Assembly: GCA_903772945.1 (NCBI GenBank)
Contig: CAICTM010000013.1
Location: forward strand, 1 to 64,000
Source of the DNA: Seminavis robusta
Lineage: Eukaryota; Bacillariophyta; Bacillariophyceae; Naviculales; Naviculaceae
DNA: 64,000 nucleotides
Reading direction: 5' to 3'
The notes below the pieces were generated by a model, which worked only from the letters and a program-made list of their open reading frames with translations, did no database searches and had not been told where the DNA came from. Shown piece by piece: positions 49,958-59,866 of the stretch. Made by a program: the position numbers and the translations under genes. Positions within the stretch are counted from its first letter, which is position 1. Every line of letters begins with the position of its first letter.

Positions 49958-51100
49958 ATGGCGAAAACACTCTTGATTCTGGGCGGATATGGAAACACAG
50001 GGAAGCTCATTGCCAACTTGCTCCTGGAGATACGCAAAGATACTTCCATTGTCCTTGCGGGACGCAACTTGGCTGAAGCCCAAAAAGAAACCGATCGACT
50101 CAACCAAGCCTTTGAAGGGCATCGTGTCTTCGCAAGGCAAGTGGATGCCTCTTCAGCGACAAGCTTGCAAGCCGCCTTGAGTGATGATGTCGATGTGCTG
50201 GTCGTAGCATCCAGTACAACGGCCTTGACCCAGCAGGTCATGCAAGCCGCAATTGATGTCAATGTTGACTACTACGATATTCAATACAGTGATTCGCATC
50301 GACTAGAAGTCTTGGAATCCCTCAAATCTGACATTGAATCGTCAGGAAAGACATTTGTCGTGGAAGGAGGCTTTCACCCGGGAGTTCCTGCCGCTCTTGT
50401 GCGCTATGCTGCGACACAGCTGGATCATGTAGTCGAGGCGGATGTGTATGGCAACATTTCAGAGAATTGGAAAGAAGTGCATGTACGCAAGGAAACTGAA
50501 GAAGAGTTCTTTGGTCAAATGACGGAAATGAAGAGCGATATCTACTCGAATGGAAAATGGGAGGCACAGGGCTGGCAAGTCGTCCGCGACTATGAGTTTG
50601 CAGAACCCTTTCACAAGCGAGCATGCGCCCCCATGTTTCTCAATGAATTACGCAGTCTCCCGACCCTTCTTCCCAGTCTGGAGCATGTCGGCTTTTGGAT
50701 TACGGGCTTCGATCCAGTGTCGACGTTTGTCGCTTTGCCCCTATCCTTGGGTGTCAGCGCTCTTTTCCCCAAGACAATGACAAAGCCCATGGCCCGGTTT
50801 TTCACGTGGAGCTTGAAGACCTTTTCGAGACCGCCCTATGGAACTATGCTCGCTCTGGAAGCGCACGACGCACGCAAGGAAAAACAGCAGAACCCTTCCA
50901 AGCTGCACGTCACCATTGGGCATCAAGACAGCTACTTTCTGACGGCCGTGGCAGCTGTGGCTGGTCTTTTGCAATTGTTGGACGACGACACCAAGACCAC
51001 GCCTGGATTGCATTGTCAGGCGCACTTTGTCGACCCAGAGCGCTTTGTATCTGATTTGGAGCGCTTAGGACTCAATGTCACAATCAAGAAGACAACCTAA
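49958..51100 (+). CDS. Saccharopine-dehydrogenase-like NAD(P)-binding protein
   Basis: A 380-residue protein. The N terminus M-A-K-T-L-L-I-L-G-G-Y-G-N-T-G-K-L-I-A is a Rossmann nucleotide-binding motif, followed by V-L-A-G-R-N (end of strand 2) and V-D-V-L-V-V-A-S-S-T, as in saccharopine-dehydrogenase-like oxidoreductases (Sacchrp_dh_NADP type). The middle (E-G-G-F-H-P-G-V-P-A-A-L) matches the second conserved block. A hydrophobic stretch near 245-270 could touch membranes, as in the human SCCPDH lipid-droplet protein. The chosen start has a strong ACCATGG context; 45 in-frame residues upstream (from an ATG at 49823) are polar and probably leader. Lysine catabolism is not implied; substrate unknown. 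Confidence 0.8.
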   Translation: MAKTLLILGGYGNTGKLIANLLLEIRKDTSIVLAGRNLAEAQKETDRLNQAFEGHRVFARQVDASSATSLQAALSDDVDVLVVASSTTALTQQVMQAAIDVNVDYYDIQYSDSHRLEVLESLKSDIESSGKTFVVEGGFHPGVPAALVRYAATQLDHVVEADVYGNISENWKEVHVRKETEEEFFGQMTEMKSDIYSNGKWEAQGWQVVRDYEFAEPFHKRACAPMFLNELRSLPTLLPSLEHVGFWITGFDPVSTFVALPLSLGVSALFPKTMTKPMARFFTWSLKTFSRPPYGTMLALEAHDARKEKQQNPSKLHVTIGHQDSYFLTAVAAVAGLLQLLDDDTKTTPGLHCQAHFVDPERFVSDLERLGLNVTIKKTT

Positions 51101-51549
51101 GCTGTGACACGAAGAACAGTGTATTTATCTTCCAAGAGATAGACACAACAAGTAGGTGTAAACCGTAGACAACTAACTAAACGAAAGTATTATATTGAGG
51201 CTGTCGCCTGCTAGATTATTCCACATAGCAGAGCCATAGCAGTACCCAGATACATGTACTGGTACCTCGGTCCAGACATACGAAGATGCCCCATTGCAAG
51301 TGCTGAACGCTCTGCTGTCATGTTCCTCTTTGGACGAGTTTCCACTTTGCATGTCGACCGTGTGGTTCAGGTATGCACGGCGAGGAAACTGCGCAAGCGC
51401 GCCGCAAGATCCAATCGAATTGCATGCGAAGGGCGAAAGATCGGCCATGGTCGCCCTCATTGATACATGCTGTTGTTGCGGAGACTGTAGACAACGAAAC
51501 TAACTAACTAGCTAGCGAGACAGAGAATACAAGACAGCAAGTACACATA
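51101..51549. other. Intergenic region
   Basis: No gene supported. It contains GTACTGGTACC and ACTAACTAACTAGCTAGC tracts, the latter just upstream of UBA2 (51498-51515). Confidence 0.45.
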
Positions 51550-53523
51550 ATGACAAGCAATAGCGGCATTCTGAGTTCCTTGACGGCGACTCTGGGCCCC
51601 GAAGTGGTGTCCAAGATTGAATCCTCCAAGATTTTATTAGTGGGGAGCGGCGGCATTGGGTGTGAATTGATCAAGAATTTGACGTTGACCGGCTTTCGCC
51701 ATGTGGAGACAATTGACATGGATACCATTGATGTGTCGAATTTGAATCGTCAGCTGTTGTTTCGCAGTCAACACGTCGGCAAGTCGAAATGCGAAGTGGC
51801 TTGTCAAGTGGCCGTGGAAATGCTGGGCACTACAACGACGGGTGCTGATGAAGAGAACAAGCAGCCCATTGTGTACCAGGCGCATCATGGCAATGTCTGT
51901 GACAATACGAAATTCAATGTGCACTTTGTCAAGAAATTCGATCTCGTCTTGAACGCGCTCGACAATGTAACGGCGCGTCGACGCGTCAATCGACTCTGCT
52001 TGGCGGCCAGTGTGCCTCTGGTAGAAGCGGGCACGACGGGCTATTTGGGACAAGTCAATGTCATGGACAAGGCCAGTGGCGTCGCTTGTTACGAGTGTAT
52101 CACGCAAGAAACACAAAAGGTTTATCCCATTTGTACCATTCGATCCACTCCCAGCATGCCCGTACACACCATTGTGTGGGCCAAGGAACTCTACAAATTG
52201 CTCTTTGCCGATAAATTGGACGAGTCCATGCTCTACGAAGATCCACAAGGAGAAGAACCATCCACCTACATGAAATCTGTCGACGAGTTGCGGACAATTC
52301 TCAAAGACAAGGCAAAATCCAAAGACTATGTCGTGGAAGCGGCCACGGCCTTGATCAAGGCACTCTACGTCGCAGAAATTCAAAAACAACTCGATATGGG
52401 GCGCTATGCCGGAGCCAAGAAAACACCCGCCATTCTCGGTGACGACATTATTACCAACGGCGCGGCCAAAGACCAAACAGCTCCCTCGCAAACCAAAGCC
52501 ACCGATCAATTGTGGACCCCCACCGAATGTGTCACGGAAGTCGTGGCGTGTCTCTTGGAGGCGCATGCCGCCGAACCCGACACTCTCCTCCAGGCATTCG
52601 ATAAAGACGATGATTTGGCCATGAGATTCGTAGCCAGTGCTTCCAATTTGCGCAGTCATGTCTTTCAAATTACACCACTCCAATCACTCTACAGTGCCAA
52701 GGGAATTGCCGGCAATATTATCCCCGCCATTGCAACTACCAATGCCGTTGTGGCTGGATTGCAAATGATTCAAGTCATCAACATTCTCAAGGCAAAAATG
52801 GAAAAAAAGGAAGGCGGTAATCTCATGGAACACTGTCGATACATTAATTGTATTCGACAATGCACTCGCAATGGTCTCTTTCTAATACCTTGCAAGTTGC
52901 AACCCCCCAATCCCAAATGCTTTGTTTGTCGGGATGCCACCCTCCAACTTGCCATTAATGTGAACAATTGGACATTGCAAACATTTCTCCAGCGCATTGT
53001 CAAAAAGGAACTGGGATTTGAAGAACCCACGCTCTTGTTGGAAGACGATTACATTTGGGAAGAAGGAGAGGATGCCGATTCTCAGGCCTATAAAGTCAAT
53101 CTGCCCAAGGTTCTTTCCAAATTGCCCTGTGGAGGGATGCAGCATGGAACCGTCTTGAAGATTGAAGACTTTTCGCAAGATTTGCAAGTCAACGTGGCCA
53201 TTGCGCATCAAGATGTCTGGGAAGGCGAACAGTACGATAACCCCGAGCAACAATTCCACATTGGGGGAGATGTCCCCGTGGCCGATTCCAAACCCGCTGC
53301 CAAACCAGCCCCGGCGGCTGCCAAAAAGGAAGAAGACAAAAAGGAGAAGGTTGTCGATGACGACAGTGACATTGAATGCTGGGATGGAGGCAATGACGGT
53401 GACTCCAAGCCAGCTGCTAAGAAACGACCGTCGGAGAACAAGAATGGTGATGATGAACCGAAGAAGAAGAAGGCAAAAACTGCGGATGATGATGATGATG
53501 TGGAGGTTATCGAAATTGACTAG
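51550..53523 (+). CDS. UBA2: SUMO-activating enzyme subunit 2 (UBA2/SAE2)
   Basis: UBA2 is the catalytic half of the SUMO E1 (with AOS1/SAE1), activating SUMO with ATP and passing it to UBC9 in the nucleus. The 657-residue protein (human 640) has the ATP-binding loop V-G-S-G-G-I-G-C-E-L (31-40), D-M-D-T-I-D-V-S-N-L-N-R-Q-L-L-F (57-71), the active-site Cys195 in P-I-C-T-I-R-S-T-P, zinc ligands Cys180/Cys183 (A-C-Y-E-C) with C-F-V-C near 456, a ubiquitin-fold domain (about 470-565), and an acidic C terminus with a basic nuclear signal (P-K-K-K-K-A-K) followed by D-D-V-E-V-I-E-I-D, which fits a SUMO-interacting motif. Single exon. Start is the first ATG of the frame. Confidence 0.95.
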   Translation: MTSNSGILSSLTATLGPEVVSKIESSKILLVGSGGIGCELIKNLTLTGFRHVETIDMDTIDVSNLNRQLLFRSQHVGKSKCEVACQVAVEMLGTTTTGADEENKQPIVYQAHHGNVCDNTKFNVHFVKKFDLVLNALDNVTARRRVNRLCLAASVPLVEAGTTGYLGQVNVMDKASGVACYECITQETQKVYPICTIRSTPSMPVHTIVWAKELYKLLFADKLDESMLYEDPQGEEPSTYMKSVDELRTILKDKAKSKDYVVEAATALIKALYVAEIQKQLDMGRYAGAKKTPAILGDDIITNGAAKDQTAPSQTKATDQLWTPTECVTEVVACLLEAHAAEPDTLLQAFDKDDDLAMRFVASASNLRSHVFQITPLQSLYSAKGIAGNIIPAIATTNAVVAGLQMIQVINILKAKMEKKEGGNLMEHCRYINCIRQCTRNGLFLIPCKLQPPNPKCFVCRDATLQLAINVNNWTLQTFLQRIVKKELGFEEPTLLLEDDYIWEEGEDADSQAYKVNLPKVLSKLPCGGMQHGTVLKIEDFSQDLQVNVAIAHQDVWEGEQYDNPEQQFHIGGDVPVADSKPAAKPAPAAAKKEEDKKEKVVDDDSDIECWDGGNDGDSKPAAKKRPSENKNGDDEPKKKKAKTADDDDDVEVIEID

Positions 53524-53765
53524 ATCAACTCCCGGGGCAAGGGGCTTGCAAGGAACACAAAACAGAATGACAGGAGCACACATGTATCTGTGCTCCTGAC
53601 TACAAGTGACGGTAGTAGGCTCTAACAACTATAACCAGGGGATGTTGTTACAGAATCTTACATGCTTTGCAAAGTACAAAATGTTAGGCAATTCATCCGG
53701 CAATTATGTTCTTTTTCGACAAAAAGGAATGGGCTCGAATGGGGAGTGCCTTTCCAGCATTGTCT

Positions 53766-56336
53766 CTATCGGCTGGGGATTCTCTGCCAGAAAATGTTCA
53801 AGGTATCATCCTCCTCCTCATCGTCAAGCCCCAACAATACGGCCATGTCTGACAAATCCACATAAAAGGCTTCACTTTCATCGTCGCGAAGGTCATCCTT
53901 GCTTTCCTTCTCCTCCTGTACAATGCCTAATGCAGGATCACCTTGCGCGTATTGGTGGCGGTCAAGTGGTGTGTACAGTGCTCGTTTGCTGGTCGGCTTG
54001 AAAGCAAAGGCTGAATTCAGATTGGGGCGATCATAGCGGGACGTCGAAGGAATCCGCTTGGGTGGTTTGATCTTGACTGTCTTGATGGGTCGAAGGCTCT
54101 CTTTCTCTTTGGCCTCGTTGCTTCGTTCCTTCCTTCTCTTATGCAAGGCGGATTTCACTCCATTTGTCACAACACTCATATCCACCAACGGTGGTGGTTT
54201 GCCACTGGCCGACCGCTTGGTGTTCCATTCCCGAGCCACCTTGATATCTTTGGCCCAAAACGCACCCTTGCTCTCCGTTGGTGCCACTTCTTTAAAGTGA
54301 AACATGAGAATCCCGGCAGCCCAAATACAAACGATATTGACCACTGTCAATGTAAAGGAGATGGCTCCAATCTGGGCAAAGTCGCCAGCCGTATAATCAT
54401 TATCCACCGTGACAACATCAAAAGCGAGCAGAATCGAGTGCATGAAACAGATTCCAGCATTGACTGCTGGGGGCAACAAGGACGCCGAAATGGCAACCCC
54501 GACCAGACTGGATGTGTTGCCTCCTAAAATCGACAAGCAGACACCTGCACCTGAAGGAATGGCAACTGCCACACCCGTCAACAACCCAATCACATCACCT
54601 CTCGATTCCATTTCACTTGTGGGCCAATTTTCACGAGCGTCCTTCGTAAAACCTGCCAAAATGCCAATCAGCAATCCAATCAGTACACAAACCATCAAGG
54701 CCATTGATTCATTGAAAAGGCTTCCAGTGACCAGGGGCCAATCTCTGACTCGACTGCCAAAGGTTAGACCCAGCACTGTCGTTGGAGAAGAGGGAATGTT
54801 AGAAATGAATTATGTATTGCGCAGCGGAAACGCCAAAGTGCCGCAATGGACTGACTCACCGGGACCCATGATTGGCGACACCAACATGGATGCCACAATG
54901 ACAACGGTATTGTCGGTGATAAGTCCAATACCGGCCAGGATGCCTGCAATGGTCAAGAGAGCGATGAAATCAAAACTCAGAGCCGCTCCATTTTGTATCT
55001 GCTCTCTAACTTGTTCGATCCTGAGGCGGGTTGCTGCATTCTTCCATTCAGCCTTGGCTTCGGCAATCAGCCGTTCCGCCCGCATCTTTTCCGCATCGGC
55101 ATCCAGCGCAACACTGCCGAGCACGGAAATAGAGGCGCCCTTGGTGGCGACACTCAGGGCACCATCGCTGGCGTCCGGAGGCAGAGTCTCGTCCTGCTTG
55201 GAAGACGACTCTCCGGTTGTTTCTGTGGACGACGCTCCTGCTGTCATGTTCGATTCATTGTTGGGTATCATGAGATACGGAGAAGCCGTCCTGCAAAGTT
55301 CTGCCTTGTAGACAGAAACAGTTCCGACGTTTGTTCCAACTCCAATATGTTCCAGACGAGCCAAGATAATTCCCAAAGAGGCTGGACGAGCCATTACTTC
55401 CACACGAATCCATGATGTGGGATCTCCGTTTTGCCGAATTTCTCGAATAATCGATCCACGTCGTTTGAAAGGAGCAATTTCATCTCGATTGACATTCTTA
55501 TCCTGGACGTGATTATAGGTTGGGAGGTTTAAAAAGTGATACTCTGCCAACAACTTTTGGAACTGAATACGAAGCAGCTCCTCGATGTGAACCTCTCGCT
55601 TTCTTGGATCTCTGTGGTCATTCTTGACGGCTGCAGCTTGTTCTGGGGTGATTTCTTGGCTTTCTGTGGAATCTACCTGAACAATGTCCCTCATGGGCAT
55701 AGCTTCTTCATCCTGTGGTTCCACACCCGATAAGAGACTTATAGCGGTGAGGACACTGTCGATACTTCGAGTGCTTCGATGTGTCCTGGTACTTGCATTG
55801 CTACCCTTTTTGGATGGTGGATTATCACCGTTGGCTGACAATTTAGAAGATATACTCAAGGAAGCGATCATGCTGTCCACACTATGAGTGATTCGGTGTT
55901 TTTTCTTGCTGCTTCTGCTGCTGCTGCTGCTAGATTTTTTCTCGGCAAACGTAGTGGTTGTGTCATTGAGAGGTACGAGGGCTGTGGTGGTTGTGACACT
56001 TGTGGGCCCGGATGGCTGTTCCGAGTTTCTGATTGTACCTCGTAGCAGAGGATGATCCTTGTCTGCCGCCGATCCTGGGGGAGTGCTAGCAGAGTCATTT
56101 GCTGCTTTATCACTCTTGGGCTCTTCTATATCATTCTCATCATTATCGTTTCCTTCTATCTTGTCCAATTCTTCCGATTCTACGTCGTCTTCTTCTTGGG
56201 TAATGGTAAAATAACACGGAGCCACAACCGAGACCAAGAGAGCTTTGGTCGTTGTTGTAGGACCATCGTCTTCTGCAAAGGACTCACTGGGAAGAGATCC
56301 CAAGCGACGGTGCTTGGGGACAACTGATGCACTCAT
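53766..56336 (-). CDS. DUF389 polytopic membrane protein with long N-terminal extension, two exons
   Basis: Exon 1 is 56336-54860 and exon 2 is 54775-53766, joined by an 84-base GTGAGT...CAG intron; the protein has 828 residues. Residues about 1-250 are acidic and disordered, including an S-S-S-S-S-S-R-S-S-K-K-K patch. A soluble domain (270-450) precedes the DUF389 core: V-V-I-V-A-S-M-L-V-S-P-I-M-G-P-V-L-G (this motif is completed across the splice junction, supporting it), then L-L-T-G-V-A-V-A-I-P-S-G-A-G, G-V-A-I-S-A-S-L-L-P-P-A-V-N-A-G and about six membrane segments. DUF389 proteins are little studied. Bacterial members are short (about 300-450 residues), so the eukaryotic N and C extensions (C-terminal basic 200 residues) are notable. 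Transport or regulatory function unknown. Confidence 0.85.
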
Positions 56337-57348
56337 GTTGTTTGGGATGAACGACACCTCTCACGTTCCGGGAGATAGCAGTGGGAATTTTTGGAGGCGA
56401 CAGCAGCAATGAGAGGGAAGTACGTCTTGATTTTTTGATTCGCGTTTCGCGGAACATTGGATGCACAGTAACTGCTTCCAACGGTCAATACTGTGCCGTG
56501 AAAAAGCGGCACGACACGGTTTTGGGCGATGGAAGTTACCGGATTGGGTGGATCGAGCTTTCTTTTGTCCTGCTATGCTGTCTAGCTAGCTAGCTGTAGC
56601 TAGAGCCACAGGCTGCTGCTGCTAGCTAGCACTATCTAGAAATCCCCCAGCACCTGCCCAAGCCTTTTGGTAACGGTATGTACTAGTACCATTCTAAAAG
56701 CAATAATAAGCATACTTGATGTGCAAGTATTAGTACATGTATGGTGCAGTCGTCTTGCTGGCTGGTCTTGGCCTCGTCAGAAGCTACAAGAAGGCACCCC
56801 TGAACGGTGACCATAGATACTAATAGTGCATGAATGCATCAGTTCCAGGTACGATACGGTGGATGCAGAGTCAGAAAGCCGGCTTGGCTTTGCTAGACTA
56901 CTCTTTGTTTCCGAAATAAGGTTCACCAATGGCTCTTACAGAATATACCGGTAGAGCAAACACTGACAGGAAGCCGAATAAGCCACAACGTTGCATTGAG
57001 CACGCGCATGGTTTCAAGACAGTTTTGTCTTTGCCTGGGAAGACACATGGGTGGCAACACAAACCTGCGTCTAAGAATGATACAAGTAGATTTATTCTTT
57101 CTTATCGAGTTGGAAAATTGTTGGGCGTTCCAACCGATTCGATTCGCTGGAGGAGAAAATGTCTTTTGGGAGGCATTGATGGGCGTTTTGGTTCGTGTCG
57201 ACGGCCTCCTGATGCATCCTCGTTGCTGTGCCGTAGCACTGACTGCCATTCTGATCACCTGGCATTGTCTCACTTGATTTGAATGATAGATTCTGAACAA
57301 AATCGTGTATTGTTACAATGTTGATTCGATTCGGCTGGTTGCTTTTCT
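56337..57348. other. Intergenic region
   Basis: No gene accepted. Holds the CTAGCTAGCTAG tract at 56581-56594 and several ACCGGTA-like words. A 117-codon forward frame at 56929-57282 runs antisense to a minus frame of similar length and lacks domain features. Confidence 0.45.
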
Positions 57349-58220
57349 TCATAGATCTGAGTGCCAGGGTAATACGTAGAAGAACATGAGGCACCAATGG
57401 GAGAAAGCTCCAGCAATGACAGCACAGTGCCATATTTCGTGAAATCCAAACGTTTTGGATATGGATTTGGTTGTTCTGTTGTGTACACGAAACCCCCAAC
57501 CGTGTAGAAAACACCACCAATAAAGAAAAGTCCGAATCCAGACCAATGTAGTACTTGCAGCAACCAAAATGTCATGCAAGCTCCCATCCAGCCCAGTGTA
57601 ATGTACATGGTCATCGACCACCATTTGGGTATCTGCACAAAAAAGACGGATGTCATGACCATGCCCATGATGGAAAGTCCCCAAACCACCATGGAGAACG
57701 TCCAGCCAATACTGGAATCGTGATAATATACCAGACACAGCGGCGTGAACGTCCCCGCAATTAATGGGTAAATTGCCACGTAATCCAAGGTCCGAAGACA
57801 CAGCTCCACTCGGGGTGTCCCAATGATGGAATGGTGGAGAGTGGAGCACAGAAACAAAAAGATCAAACTGGCTCCGTAGAGGGAAAAACTGACAATTTTC
57901 CAAGGATTTCCCTGCTCCGAAGCTTGGGTGATTAATAGCACCGTCCCCAGAATGCTCAACAGGGTGGCGCTTAGATGAGACGCTGCATTGAAAACTTCAT
58001 CGGTTGCGTGGATACTGCCATCCCGAGATCGAGCAGGGACGGTACCAAAGTCGGCAACACGCCATGTGTAGGAAGCCCTGTCCTCTCGCACGATATCACT
58101 CTGCGTTTGGGTGATGATGGAACTCTTGTTCTTCTCGTCGGGATGAAGTTGTTGTTGTTGCGGCGAGGACGATTGATAGGATCCTTCCAACAGGGAAGAC
58201 TGCGCATTAGAATTTGGCAT
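57349..58220 (-). CDS. PAQR / hemolysin III-type seven-helix protein with one frame break near its end
   Basis: PAQR/HlyIII proteins are seven-helix integral membrane proteins; some act as receptors or as zinc-dependent lipid hydrolases (the adiponectin-receptor family). The first frame, from the ATG at 58220, gives H-A-T-D-E-V-F-N-A-A-S-H, C-S-T-L-H-H-S, L-D-Y-V-A-I-Y-P-L-I-A-G-T-F-T-P and G-G-V-F-Y-T-V-G-G, all HlyIII family marks. After P-N-P-Y-P-K the expected T-F-G-F-H-E-I-W-H-C-A-V-I-A-G-A-F-S-H-W continues in another frame, to a stop at 57349. The shift sits at a four-T run (57453-57456; A on the coding strand), where one extra base would restore about 290 residues. The lost part includes the metal-binding His pair. 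Without correction the reading runs to 57270 with an unrelated tail. Confidence 0.82.
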
Positions 58221-58606
58221 TCTGCTACCGGTACTAGTACTTATTATACATGCACTTAGTTTCTATAATAGCAATGTAATCAGTGTCTGTCAAGACTTCA
58301 CTTGATTGACTCGACTCGACTCGGTTGTGGTGTGTGATGAGAGCCCAAAGAAAATTCGAGAAAATTCAGAATTGCAAGTCACAATTAATTGTGGATGCAC
58401 CGGTTTAAAATAACGCAACAAAATGTCGCCCAGCTCTACCGGTACCGGTACCGGTAGCGTCAACTGGTCCTGCCTACCTCATGATACGACAGTACCAGTA
58501 CGAGTACACGTTTCCGCTGGAGTGGCCGGCAACGGGAGTTGTCTATGGCTTAATAATAAACAAACGCCTATTGGTCAGTTTACCTTGTCGCCGTGGACGA
58601 CCTGAG
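58221..58606. other. Intergenic region
   Basis: Upstream DNA of the PAQR gene. Contains a tight tandem of the palindrome ACCGGT (58438-58456). No gene. Confidence 0.45.
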
Positions 58607-59180
58607 GTGCGTTCCTAACCAAACTCCATGTGTGTCCTCCGTGCATACGCGAAACACATTTATTTTCATCGATTTATTTAGGCGTACGGATCAAGATTTC
58701 ATTCCTATCCATGTGACACACATACGCGGTACGCAAAAGAAACACCACCGCAAATCCCCAACTCTAACGAAAATCACCGAATGATTCGATTCGATTCGAT
58801 TCGATTCAGTAATTCGAATCGAATCATCGAATCGAATCAGCCGGGATAAACAGCATCGTTCGATCGAAGCTACTAGCTAGCTAGTAGTAAGACCGTACTA
58901 GTACGGTAGCTTGGATCGCTGTTATCTCTACCATACGTTCATTAGAGTTGGGGATTTGTGACCGTGACTGAGTTCGGCTGGCTCTAACGTTTTGATTGGT
59001 CCTACGCGAATTCTTTTTTCTCATTAATTTTGGTACGGCGAATTGAGAATGCAAAATTGCAGATACGCCGTACCAAAATTAATGAGAAAAAAGAGGGAAA
59101 GCCAGCCGACTTTAACAGTTATCTTGATTTCGCGTATGCACGGAGGAATAAAGAGGTCAAAATGACTGGTTAGGAACGAT
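58607..59180. mobile_element. MITE-like element with nested inverted repeats
   Basis: A 574-base segment flanked by the direct repeat CCTGAG (58601-58606 and 59181-59186), a likely six-base target-site duplication. The ends are inverted repeats: CGTTCCTAACCA on the left matches the reverse complement of the right end. A second, stronger pair, CCTCCGTGCATACGCGAAA, lies at 58636-58654 and, inverted, at 59139-59157. A third pair, CGGCTGGCT/AGCCAGCCG, sits nearer the right end, around a perfect 27-base hairpin at 59014-59040 / 59066-59092. ATTCG repeats (58780-58840) fill the centre. No coding frame. It sits beside or inside the retropepsin-like fossil. Confidence 0.7.
59014..59092. repeat. Perfect 27-base-arm hairpin
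   Basis: Bases 59014-59040 are the exact reverse complement of 59066-59092, separated by a 25-base loop. The arms run from a T6 tract through CTCATTAATTTTGG to ACGGCG. Such an uninterrupted match suggests recent formation or selection on the structure. It lies inside the larger element above. Confidence 0.9.
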
Positions 59181-59186
59181 CCTGAG

Positions 59187-59866
59187 ACCGAGGATACAAA
59201 GTTCTGAATATTTTCTTTTTGGTTGACACCGGTTCGCCGTGCTCCTATTTGTGCCTCGAGGCCATGACGGCTCTTATTGGCAACCCCATTATTTGTGCCG
59301 TGCCAGGAAGTCCCCCGATTGGCGATCGTGGAAGTCGCAAAAGCCGTTAAAGTCGCGCAAGTCGTGCAAGTCGCGATTTAAGTCGTTCCAAGTCGCGCAA
59401 AGTCGCATCAAGTCGCGCAAGTCGCGATTAAAGTGGTTCCAAGTCGCGATTTTTCTCTAGTAAAAAGCAAGTAAAGTCGCACCAAGTCGCCCTAGTCGCG
59501 AAAGTCGTGCTTCAAGTCGCGATTTAAGGCTTCAAGTCGCGATTTAAAATCGCGACTTAGAAACCGCGACTAGCGCGACTTGGCTTTCTAGTCGCGAAAG
59601 TGATGTCATCGGGGGACTTCCGGAGCAACTAAAGTGTGGTTGTACAGGACGAATTATTCCGAATGCCGTTTCATATGTCGCCATTAGGAACCAAAGAAGT
59701 ACCAGGGAAATTCTGTAGAGTAAATGTGCTTGGCATGGACTTTCTACAGCTTGCCCGCTTGTGTATGACAGTGAACACTCCTCCAATCCAGCTTTTCCGG
59801 CTTTTCAAGAGCGACGACCGGAGTATGTACCAAGATTATCCAGACGAGGATCTAGATGGAATTTAG
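59187..59866 (+). pseudogene. Retropepsin-like aspartic protease fossil, interrupted by an insertion
   Basis: The forward strand holds the protease signature F-L-V-D-T-G-S-P-C-S-Y-L around 59220-59250 and, after an insertion, a second conserved-looking segment (V-N-V-L-G-M-D-F-L near 59725) that in single-domain retropepsins follows the flap. The family occurs both in retroelements and in host DDI1-like genes; which applies here cannot be told, so it is treated as a fossil. It looks broken and incomplete, and its upstream part is bounded by the MITE-like element. Age is uncertain; the good preservation of the protease motifs argues against great age. Confidence 0.5.
59306..59621. mobile_element. 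Inverted-repeat-bounded AGTCGCG minisatellite element
   Basis: A 316-base insertion bounded by perfect 14-base inverted repeats, GGAAGTCCCCCGAT (59306-59319) and its complement (59608-59621). The interior is made of about fifteen copies of AAGTCGC or AAGTCGCGATTTAAG in one orientation, with a few inverted copies near the right end (ATCGCGACTTAG, CGCGACT). No coding frame. The plan, terminal inverted repeats around a minisatellite, matches the element at 21867-22253, though the sequences differ. It lies within the retropepsin-like fossil. No target-site duplication was recognised. Confidence 0.65.

Noticed and set aside
56929-57282. Forward frame of 117 codons and antisense frame of similar length.
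   Set aside because: Both are domain-free and overlap, the usual sign of chance open frames in this GC range.
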